A stretch of 5,280 nt of DNA from an uncultured Armatimonadota bacterium (GTDB taxonomy: Bacteria > Armatimonadota > Armatimonadia > Armatimonadales > Armatimonadaceae). The stretch is taken from NCBI GenBank assembly GCA_903924445.1, contig CAIYBQ010000057.1, positions 1 to 5,280 on the forward strand, read 5' to 3'. Below are positions 1 through 5,280 of the stretch, piece by piece. The notes below the pieces were generated by a model. That model made no database searches. It worked only from the letters and a program-made list of their open reading frames with translations, and had not been told where the DNA came from. Made by a program: the position numbers and the translations under genes. Each line of letters opens with the position of its first letter. The stretch's first letter is position 1.

Positions 1-1131
1 GCCGTTGGCCACCGTATGGGTGAAGTCGTCCGCATCAATGGTCGGGTAAACGAAGACATCAACGAAGAGTGGACGTGTGATAAGGGCAAGTTTGGCAATG
101 CGGATGTCAACTCGCCTGAGCGTCTTACGGTTCCTCTGATTCGGGATGCTCATGGTGCTCTCGTTGAGACCGATTGGGACACTGCACTTTCGGCCGTGGT
201 CACCAATCTGCAATATGTTGCAGAGAACTATGGATCAGCTTCGCTAGCGGCAATCGGAACCACCACTGGTACCGTCCAAGACAATGTCCTGCTCAATAAG
301 CTTTATCGTGGTGTGTATTCGGCTACGAATCTTGCCTATCAGCTCAACGAAGCGCCTCGACGTTTACCAAAGGCATCGATTGTTTCTGTTGAAAAAGCGC
401 AGCACATTGTGAGCATCGGAATGGATCTCGCATATGACCAGCCGATGTACTACCTCCGTACTGTAAAAGCACAACGGAATGGTGCTGTGGTCGTGTCCAT
501 TGATTCAGTGGCTGGGCTTGGTGATGTTGCGCTTACACCAGAATCCGTTGTCCTAGTTCCAGATACTCTGGCAGCAGGTGTCTATCAAGCGATTGATACT
601 GCTTGTTCTGCCGCAGGATGTGGTTATTCTGTGCTGGCATCCGATGCCAATGCATATGGACCTTATCTCGCGGGCTTGGATGGAACCGAAGCGCCAGCCG
701 TTTCTGACTTGTCAGCAGGCTTGGATGCGTCAAGTAAGGCAACGGATGTCCTGAGTGGCCTCAGCGCTGGAACCATCAAACATATGTTCGTTATGGGGTC
801 AGATCCAGTTACACAAATGCGTGATAGCCGATTGGCGAATTCTGCATTCTCTTCAGATGCATTTGTTGTCGTAACAAGCCAGTTTATGAATGCTACGACT
901 GCGAAGGCATCCGTCGTGCTTCCAATCGCATCGTTTTCTGAAACGGCTGGTTCCTACCTCAACGTGGATGGTCAGCTGCAGACGGTAGATGCTGTTGTTC
1001 CACCAAAAGCCGGTACGCGGCCGCAGTGGCAGGTGATGTTGGAGCTCAATGCTCGTGTTGGTAATCCGTTACCGGTGTTTACTCCATCCGATGTACTGCC
1101 GGCTGGATTAGTGCCAGGGGGGAGCGAATAA
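1..1131 (+). CDS. nuoG: NADH-quinone oxidoreductase subunit G (NuoG), C-terminal part, 5'-truncated by the window edge
   Basis: NuoG is the large iron-sulfur subunit of the complex I peripheral arm; its N-terminal half carries clusters that pass electrons from NADH toward NuoI, and its C-terminal half is a molybdopterin-oxidoreductase-like domain without known catalysis. Only that second half is visible: the frame is open from base 1, giving 376 codons plus TAA, and the ATG at base 16 is internal, not the start. Residues 21-31 of the visible part read NEEWTCDKGKF, the conserved segment near the beginning of the molybdopterin-like domain. MFVMGSDPV (262-270) and ETAGSYLNVDGQLQ (314-327) are the typical late motifs of NuoG and related oxidoreductases. 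The cluster-binding N-terminal region lies upstream of the window. The domain is compact: about 290 residues separate the first and last motifs, less than in E. coli or Thermus NuoG. The stop overlaps the nuoH start by one base (TAATG). The subunit assignment rests on these motifs plus the adjacent nuoH. Confidence 0.92.
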   Translation, partial: AVGHRMGEVVRINGRVNEDINEEWTCDKGKFGNADVNSPERLTVPLIRDAHGALVETDWDTALSAVVTNLQYVAENYGSASLAAIGTTTGTVQDNVLLNKLYRGVYSATNLAYQLNEAPRRLPKASIVSVEKAQHIVSIGMDLAYDQPMYYLRTVKAQRNGAVVVSIDSVAGLGDVALTPESVVLVPDTLAAGVYQAIDTACSAAGCGYSVLASDANAYGPYLAGLDGTEAPAVSDLSAGLDASSKATDVLSGLSAGTIKHMFVMGSDPVTQMRDSRLANSAFSSDAFVVVTSQFMNATTAKASVVLPIASFSETAGSYLNVDGQLQTVDAVVPPKAGTRPQWQVMLELNARVGNPLPVFTPSDVLPAGLVPGGSE

Positions 1132-2498
1132 TGACAGACCTTTTGAACTCGCCCGTTTGGCGTGACTTGTTTGTCAATAGTGCTGACCAAATTCCCTGGT
1201 ATGCAGAGTTTGTCAGATCGTTGCTGCGCTTTGTAATCGCACTCGCTGGCGGACTTGGAAGCGTACCAATCCTTGTCTGGCTCGAACGCCGCTTGCTCGG
1301 ATTCTGGCAGGGACGTCTCGGTCCAAACCGTGTTGGCCCATTCGGCTTGCTGCAGCCGTTAGCCGATGCGCTCAAGTTGATGATGAAGGAAGACATCACG
1401 CCCACAAACGTGGATAAAACCCTTTATTACCTCGCTCCGGCGATTGCACTCGTCCCTGTCATTTGTAGCTTGACCGTTTTGCCTTGGAATAGCTCCTCCG
1501 ACTGGGGAGCGGTTGCCCCGCACCTAAACGTTGGAATTCTCTTCCTGCTCGCGGTGGCATCCATCGAAGTCTATGGAGTGATTCTTGCTGGATGGTCATC
1601 CAATAACAAGTACTCGCTGCTTGGTGGACTTCGTGCATCCAGTCAGGTTATTTCATACGAGCTTGGAATGGGACTCAGTATCATCGCTGTGCTTTTGATG
1701 ACCGGTACGCTCGCGATGCAGGAGCTTGTTCATAGCCAGACAATTGTAACCAATGTTCCGATTCCTGACTCCAACTATTCAGTGTGGACACAATCCGTTT
1801 CTGCTGGATTTTGGAACTGGAACATCTTCAAGCTCTTTCCTTTCGGACTGGTTGCGGCAGTCGTCTACATGATTTCGATGATTGCTGAAACCAACCGTGC
1901 GCCATTTGACCTTCCGGAAGCTGAAACCGAACTCGTCGCGGGTTTCCATACGGAATACACATCTTTTAAGTTTGCGATGTTCTTTATGGGCGAATATGCA
2001 AACATGATGATCGTGTCTGCGATCTGTGTCACTCTATTTCTAGGTGGCTACACGGCTCCATGGGGAATTCTCGGCCAGCTGCCCGCATCCTGGACGTTCT
2101 TTCCGTCATCTGTGTTGAACTTTGTAAACCATGTTGTGATCGCGCCAGCGTGGCTCTTCATCAAACTCTACACGCTAATCAGCTTCTTCATCCTTGTACG
2201 TGCAAGTCAACCAAGACTTCGTTACGACATGCTGATGCATTTTGGCTGGAAAGTATTGCTACCGACAGCACTGGCCAATGTGGTGCTTGTTGCAACATCG
2301 ATGGCACTACAGCAGCTGTTCGGTGCAGTGGGGCATTTTATTGCCGTTGGAATCGCTGGCTGCTTGGCAACGATTGTTCTATGGGTTGCATATCTGCATT
2401 GGAAGGCTCGCAAATCAGGGGATGAAGCAAGCCGCCTCCCAATACGTCGAGAGAGTGTTGTTCGGGCGATTGCTGCCCGGATGCCGGTGGAGGACTAA
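1131..2498 (+). CDS. nuoH: NADH-quinone oxidoreductase subunit H (NuoH/ND1)
   Basis: NuoH is the membrane subunit at the junction with the peripheral arm; it forms much of the quinone-binding chamber and the first part of the proton path. Both family signatures are present: GLLQPLADALKLMMKE at residues 72-87, preceded by ERRLLGFWQGRLGPNRVGP (52-70), and PFDLPEAE at 258-265 following AETNRA. The loop AGFHTEYTSFKFAMFFMGEY (270-289) is also characteristic. Hydrophobic segments occur at about 31-51, 98-117, 134-154, 172-194, 235-252, 281-305, 336-356, 374-394 and 400-422. At 455 aa it is longer than E. coli NuoH (325 aa): the loop at about 196-231 is expanded, and after the usual last helix there is a further hydrophobic segment plus a charged tail. 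The ATG at 1131 overlaps the nuoG stop and is preceded by a strong Shine-Dalgarno sequence (AGGGGGGAG at 1116-1124, 6 nt away), which supports both the start and coupling to nuoG. Confidence 0.97.
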   Translation: MTDLLNSPVWRDLFVNSADQIPWYAEFVRSLLRFVIALAGGLGSVPILVWLERRLLGFWQGRLGPNRVGPFGLLQPLADALKLMMKEDITPTNVDKTLYYLAPAIALVPVICSLTVLPWNSSSDWGAVAPHLNVGILFLLAVASIEVYGVILAGWSSNNKYSLLGGLRASSQVISYELGMGLSIIAVLLMTGTLAMQELVHSQTIVTNVPIPDSNYSVWTQSVSAGFWNWNIFKLFPFGLVAAVVYMISMIAETNRAPFDLPEAETELVAGFHTEYTSFKFAMFFMGEYANMMIVSAICVTLFLGGYTAPWGILGQLPASWTFFPSSVLNFVNHVVIAPAWLFIKLYTLISFFILVRASQPRLRYDMLMHFGWKVLLPTALANVVLVATSMALQQLFGAVGHFIAVGIAGCLATIVLWVAYLHWKARKSGDEASRLPIRRESVVRAIAARMPVED

Positions 2499-2501
2499 TC
2501 G

Positions 2502-2981
2502 ATGTCAGAATTCTGGTCTGATGTACGTCAGATAGCATCTGAAGTGCTCGCTCCATTTCAGGGTATGGCGCGTGTTGGTGTAAAGATTATCGAGCCGACA
2601 ACGGTTTTGTCCTATCCTGAGTTTCGTCGGCCGATGGGACGCAGAGCCCGGTGGCGCCATGTACTTAACCGCTATGACAATGGCATGGAAAAGTGCATCG
2701 GGTGCTCCCTTTGTGCTGGCGCTTGTCCTGCGAATGCTATTCTTGTCGTAGCCGGTGAGAACACAGATCAAGACCGAAAGAGTCCTGGCGAGCGTTTTGC
2801 TGAACGCTACGAAATCAATATGCTCCGGTGTATCTATTGCGGTTTCTGTCAGGAATCCTGCCCTACGGGTGCGATTGAGCTCAAGGACATTTTTGAACTC
2901 GCTGAGGATAGCCGTAAAAAGCTCATCTACACCAAAGAAATGTTGCTGGTCCCAGACCCTCAGCTTGAGAGGATTGACTGA
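2502..2981 (+). CDS. nuoI: NADH-quinone oxidoreductase subunit I (NuoI), 2x[4Fe-4S] ferredoxin-type
   Basis: NuoI carries clusters N6a and N6b, which relay electrons from NuoG to the terminal cluster next to the quinone site. Both binding motifs are complete: CIGCSLCAGACP with cysteines 65, 68, 71 and 75, and CIYCGFCQESCP with cysteines 110, 113, 116 and 120. The linker has the family segments SPGERFAERYEINMLRC (94-110), and TKEMLL near the C-terminus (144-149) is also typical. The N-terminal ~30 residues form the amphipathic stretch that in known structures lies on NuoH at the membrane surface. Length, 159 aa, is normal (E. coli 180). The ATG at 2502 is 3 nt after the nuoH stop, with GGAGGA at 2489-2494 seven nt upstream, inside the end of nuoH. 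The TGA overlaps the ATG of a 15-codon ORF (TGATG). The long open frame on the opposite strand here is a shadow. Confidence 0.97.
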   Translation: MSEFWSDVRQIASEVLAPFQGMARVGVKIIEPTTVLSYPEFRRPMGRRARWRHVLNRYDNGMEKCIGCSLCAGACPANAILVVAGENTDQDRKSPGERFAERYEINMLRCIYCGFCQESCPTGAIELKDIFELAEDSRKKLIYTKEMLLVPDPQLERID

Positions 2982-3010
2982 TGCGTACATTTACAAGTGA
3001 CGTGACGCAT
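2981..3010 (+). repeat. short inverted repeat in the nuoI-nuoJ gap
   Basis: ATGCGT at 2981-2986 and ACGCAT at 3005-3010 are perfect reverse complements, 18 nt apart. The left arm contains the start codon of the 15-codon ORF, and the right arm directly abuts the nuoJ Shine-Dalgarno sequence AAAGGGA. The tandem GTGAC GTGAC (2997-3006) lies just before and partly in the right arm. A 6-bp stem with an 18-nt loop is weak. There is no U tract, so it is not a terminator. It may be coincidental. Confidence 0.3.
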
Positions 3011-3028
3011 AAAGGGATTGTGTTATGA
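2981..3028 (+). CDS. possible 15-codon bridging ORF between nuoI and nuoJ (uncertain)
   Basis: The only gap larger than 8 nt in this operon contains an ORF that fits it exactly. Its ATG shares its A with the nuoI TGA stop (TGATG), and its TGA overlaps the nuoJ ATG (ATGA, 4-nt overlap). The predicted peptide is MRTFTSDVTHKGIVL. A Shine-Dalgarno-like GAGAGG at 2967-2972 sits 8 nt before the ATG, a normal spacing. The peptide has no recognisable domain or clear membrane segment and matches nothing I know in complex I. It could be a coupling ORF that carries ribosomes from nuoI to nuoJ, a remnant of a longer nuoI tail, or chance. The arrangement is seen directly; translation is only inferred. Confidence 0.25.
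   Translation: MRTFTSDVTHKGIVL
3011..3017 (+). promoter_or_regulatory. nuoJ ribosome binding site
   Basis: AAAGGGA lies 7 nt before the ATG at 3025. An in-frame TAA at 3010-3012 rules out any start further upstream, so this site fixes the nuoJ start. It lies inside the 15-codon ORF and next to the right arm of the inverted repeat. Confidence 0.65.
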
Positions 3029-3588
3029 CACTCCAGGCGCTCCTTTCTGGTCAGGGCTTGATGTTCCTGTTTTTCGCTGTAGCTGCGATCGCAAGTGGAA
3101 TACTGGTGGTAATCCTACAGAATCCATTGCGTGCTGCACTGAGTCTGGTCATCAACCTTTTTAGTGTCGCTGGTTTGTACTTGTCGTTGAACGCGTACTT
3201 CCTCGCGACGGTGCAAGTGATTGTTTATGCCGGTGCGATTATGGTTCTGTTCCTGTTTGTGATCATGTTACTCAACATGGGACAAGCTAATCTGAACACC
3301 AGCTATCGCGGCGTGCGCACGATCATCGCGTTCTCATCGGCAATCGGGTTTGGTGGACTGATGTCCGCAGTTGCACTCAAAGGTCAACCGAATGTCATGC
3401 TTCCTGCCGATGCAATGGTAACTGGCTCCTCAGCCGGTAGCGTCGAGGGGATTGGCAAGGTGTTGTATAACCCAAACCTTCCTTGGTTGTTTGCATTCGA
3501 GTGGACGAGTTTCCTGTTACTGGTCGCAGTCATCGGTGCCGTTGTGCTTGCCGGGAAAAGACAGCAACCCTCGGAGGATAAGGCCTGA
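3025..3588 (+). CDS. nuoJ: NADH-quinone oxidoreductase subunit J (NuoJ/ND6)
   Basis: NuoJ is a small membrane-arm subunit next to NuoH and NuoK, part of the chain linking quinone reduction to proton pumping. The diagnostic segment is ATVQVIVYAGAIMVLFLFVI (61-80), the third helix, whose VYAGA region forms the pi-bulge in solved structures. Five hydrophobic helices are visible at about 12-31, 36-54, 59-84, 97-118 and 160-177. The last begins FEWTSFLLLVAVIGAVVLAG (158-177), with the family's conserved glutamate at 159. The non-membrane loop at about 119-157 and the short charged tail (KRQQPSEDKA) are ordinary. Length, 187 aa, matches the family (E. coli 184). The start has AAAGGGA 7 nt upstream. 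The TGA overlaps the nuoK ATG (TGATG), so the two are likely coupled. Confidence 0.96.
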   Translation: MTLQALLSGQGLMFLFFAVAAIASGILVVILQNPLRAALSLVINLFSVAGLYLSLNAYFLATVQVIVYAGAIMVLFLFVIMLLNMGQANLNTSYRGVRTIIAFSSAIGFGGLMSAVALKGQPNVMLPADAMVTGSSAGSVEGIGKVLYNPNLPWLFAFEWTSFLLLVAVIGAVVLAGKRQQPSEDKA

Positions 3589-3893
3589 TGTCCATACCGT
3601 TGAACTATTACATCGTGTTGTCGATGATCCTCTTTTCACTGGGGATTGCTGGCGTAACGACGCGACGTAATCCGATTCTTATCTTCATGAGCATCGAGCT
3701 CATGTTAAACGCTGTCAACCTCTCGTTGATTGCATTTGGCCGGTATCTTGGCGATGCTGGTGGTCAGATGCTGACGATTTTTGTGATGGCAGTTGCGGCA
3801 GCCGAAGTTTCCGTAGGACTTGGGATATTGATTGCAATCTTTAGAACGAAGGACAATGTAGATGTTGATGTCCTCAACGGATTGAAAGGGTAA
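3588..3893 (+). CDS. nuoK: NADH-quinone oxidoreductase subunit K (NuoK/ND4L)
   Basis: NuoK is a three-helix membrane subunit related to MrpC that provides buried carboxylates in the proton-transfer chain. Helices lie at about 6-24, 30-51 and 60-85. The two key glutamates are present: Glu37 in MSIELMLNAVNL (34-45) and Glu73 in AAAEVSVGLGILIAIFR (70-86), corresponding to Glu36 and Glu72 of E. coli. The length of 101 aa is typical (E. coli 100). The C-terminal tail (NVDVDVLNGLKG) matches the usual conserved ending, so the stop is natural. GGAGGA at 3573-3578, inside the end of nuoJ, is 9 nt before the ATG, and the start overlaps the nuoJ stop by one base. Confidence 0.97.
   Translation: MSIPLNYYIVLSMILFSLGIAGVTTRRNPILIFMSIELMLNAVNLSLIAFGRYLGDAGGQMLTIFVMAVAAAEVSVGLGILIAIFRTKDNVDVDVLNGLKG
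3885..3890 (+). promoter_or_regulatory. nuoL ribosome binding site, long spacing
   Basis: AAAGGG, in the last codons of nuoK, is the best Shine-Dalgarno match before the nuoL ATG at 3902. The spacing is 11 nt, longer than the 6-9 nt at the other genes here. No better start is visible: the N-terminus MSTILWLVPLIPLIGAIING matches the family from the first residue. Confidence 0.45.
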
Positions 3894-3901
3894 GAATCAC
3901 G

Positions 3902-5280
3902 ATGTCAACCATATTGTGGTTAGTACCGCTCATCCCGCTCATTGGTGCCATTATCAATGGGACCATAGGGTCTAAACTCGGCGAACGACTGTCCTCCATT
4001 ATTGCTATTCTCAGTGTCTTCGGTGCCTTCATCGCCGCAATTGCAGTTGTTGGTGGAGTAAGCAGCAGTCCAGGGCACTTTGTTGAATCCAATGCAGTTG
4101 CATGGATGTCCGTTCCTGGGACCCCGCTTTCCATCCCTTTCAGCTTCCATGTTGACCCTCTCAACGGGGGCATGCTCCTCGTAATTACGGGAGTAGGAGC
4201 GCTGATTCACATCTACAGCGCGAGCTATATGCATGGGGACAAGGGCTACTCACGGTATTTTGCCTATTTGAACTTGTTCGTGTTCTTTATGTCAGTGCTT
4301 GTGATGGCTGGCAACTTGCCACTCCTCTTCGTGGGCTGGGAGGGTGTGGGACTTGCTTCTTACCTCCTGATCGGCTTTTGGCAAGAAAAGTGGTCTGCAA
4401 CACAAGCGGCAAAGAAGGCGTTTATCGTCAACCGCATCGGTGATGTCGCATTATTGATTGCAATGTTTATGCTGTACAGGGAGTTTAAAACGCTCAACCT
4501 GTATGGAGACATTGGAATCCTCACGCAGCTGACCGCGTCATCTTCATTCCATGTTGAGACGGGAGTTGCGACAGCGATTGCATTGCTACTCTTTGGTGGT
4601 GCTGCTGGCAAAAGTGCACAGCTTCCGCTGTTTGTATGGCTTCCAGATGCAATGGAAGGTCCTACACCGGTTTCCGCTTTGATCCACGCTGCTACGATGG
4701 TAACGGCAGGTATTTATCTGGTCTGTAGGTTCCACCTCCTCTTCGAGATGTCGCCGCTTGCAATGCAGGTTGTTGCATGGACCGGTGGACTTACCGCATT
4801 AGTTGCCGCATGTGCTGGAGTGGCTCAGTGGGACATCAAGAAGGTGCTCGCATACTCCACCGTGTCTCAGCTCGGATTGATGTTCGTTGCATGTGGTTGT
4901 GGTGCGTTCACTGCAGCGATGTTCCATGTAACGACGCACGCATTCTTCAAGGCGCTTTTGTTCCTTGGGGCTGGTGCTGTCATTCATACCCTCCACGGCG
5001 AGCAGGACATGCGCAAGATGGGCGGACTTGCCTCAAAGATAAAGTCGACTCACATGTTGGTCCTTATCGGCACTATCGCTATCGCGGGAATCCCGCCGCT
5101 TGCTGGATTCTGGTCAAAGGATGAAATCCTCCTGGCCGCCTTTGATCACAATCGTCCGGTTTATGGATTAGCTGCTGCGACCAGCGCACTCACCGCGTTC
5201 TATATGTGGCGGATGTATATGCTCACCTTCCAAGGTTCCAGCCGGGTGGATGAACATACTGCGCATCACTTGCACCATCC
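3902..5280 (+). CDS. nuoL: NADH-quinone oxidoreductase subunit L (NuoL/ND5), 3'-truncated by the window edge
   Basis: NuoL is the distal antiporter-like subunit of the membrane arm, related to MrpA, and pumps protons. The frame is open from the ATG at 3902 to the window end: 459 full codons, about three quarters of a normal NuoL (E. coli 613 aa). The functional residues line up: Glu147 in FVGWEGVGLASYLLIGFW (143-160), Asp181 in NRIGD, Lys237 in AAGKSAQLPLFVWLPDAMEG (234-253), His262 in LIHAATMVTAG (260-270), His342, His346 and Lys350 in FHVTTHAFFKALLFL (341-355), and Lys406 in AGFWSKDE (401-408). These correspond to E. coli Glu144, Asp178, Lys229, His254, His334, His338, Lys342 and Lys399. 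The visible part covers the N-terminal region and the two inverted five-helix halves; the long lateral helix and last helices lie beyond the window. It ends in a His-rich stretch (DEHTAHHLHH) where family members usually carry a short His motif. It starts 8 nt after the nuoK stop. Confidence 0.97.
   Translation, partial: MSTILWLVPLIPLIGAIINGTIGSKLGERLSSIIAILSVFGAFIAAIAVVGGVSSSPGHFVESNAVAWMSVPGTPLSIPFSFHVDPLNGGMLLVITGVGALIHIYSASYMHGDKGYSRYFAYLNLFVFFMSVLVMAGNLPLLFVGWEGVGLASYLLIGFWQEKWSATQAAKKAFIVNRIGDVALLIAMFMLYREFKTLNLYGDIGILTQLTASSSFHVETGVATAIALLLFGGAAGKSAQLPLFVWLPDAMEGPTPVSALIHAATMVTAGIYLVCRFHLLFEMSPLAMQVVAWTGGLTALVAACAGVAQWDIKKVLAYSTVSQLGLMFVACGCGAFTAAMFHVTTHAFFKALLFLGAGAVIHTLHGEQDMRKMGGLASKIKSTHMLVLIGTIAIAGIPPLAGFWSKDEILLAAFDHNRPVYGLAAATSALTAFYMWRMYMLTFQGSSRVDEHTAHHLHH

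Noticed and set aside
2060..2535. Two plus-strand open frames in alternative frames over the end of nuoH
   Set aside because: They are out of frame with nuoH, Cys/His/Trp-rich in the manner of shifted frames, and have no homology that I recognise. The nuoH frame is continuous, so they are not frameshift products.
2505..2990. 161-codon open frame on the minus strand covering all of nuoI
   Set aside because: It mirrors the nuoI reading frame; nuoI has two intact [4Fe-4S] motifs, and the antisense product shows no recognisable domain. It is a shadow ORF.
3874..4234. Two overlapping minus-strand open frames (99 and 104 codons) over the start of nuoL
   Set aside because: They lie opposite a clear nuoL coding region, overlap each other in different frames and have no recognisable motifs.
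4777..5124. 115-codon plus-strand open frame inside nuoL
   Set aside because: It is in another frame from nuoL, whose own frame carries all expected motifs through this region.
1..5280. Promoter, terminator, CRISPR array, tRNA, mobile element or defence-type system
   Set aside because: The window is almost entirely coding, with the longest gap 43 nt. I saw no U-tract hairpin, regular repeat array, terminal inverted repeat or transposase-like protein. The content is an ordinary complex I operon.

Overview
This window is a stretch of the operon for respiratory complex I (NDH-1, proton-translocating NADH:quinone oxidoreductase) from a bacterium. All genes are on the + strand, in the standard order nuoG (3' part), nuoH, nuoI, nuoJ, nuoK, nuoL (5' part). 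Both edges cut through genes: nuoG enters from the left in frame 1 and nuoL is still open at the last base. Base composition is by eye close to 50% G+C and looks even throughout, with no sign of foreign DNA. The host cannot be named from this alone. The gene order, the compact NuoG tail and the long NuoH fit a non-proteobacterial lineage better than an E. coli-like one, but that is inference.

Layout: 1-1131 is the C-terminal domain of NuoG. 1131-2498 is NuoH, the membrane subunit that helps form the quinone cavity. 2502-2981 is NuoI, with two [4Fe-4S] motifs. 3025-3588 is NuoJ and 3588-3893 is NuoK. 3902 to the end is NuoL, an antiporter-like proton-pumping subunit. Packing is extremely tight: TAATG at nuoG/nuoH, a 3-nt gap at nuoH/nuoI, TGATG at nuoJ/nuoK and an 8-nt gap at nuoK/nuoL. 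Most genes have a recognisable Shine-Dalgarno sequence inside the preceding gene, so this reads as one polycistronic, translationally coupled message. I see no promoter or terminator; these should lie outside the window.

How the genes work together: NuoG and NuoI belong to the peripheral arm and carry electrons through iron-sulfur clusters toward quinone. NuoH forms the membrane foot where quinone docks. NuoJ, NuoK and NuoL belong to the proton-translocating membrane arm. The key charged residues in NuoK and NuoL and all eight cluster cysteines in NuoI are present, so these subunits look functional.

I found no undescribed system. The points most worth a second look are a 15-codon ORF that exactly bridges the nuoI-nuoJ gap (the only interval here longer than 8 nt), with its start codon in one arm of a small inverted repeat; an extra C-terminal membrane segment and tail on NuoH; and a short molybdopterin-type domain in NuoG.
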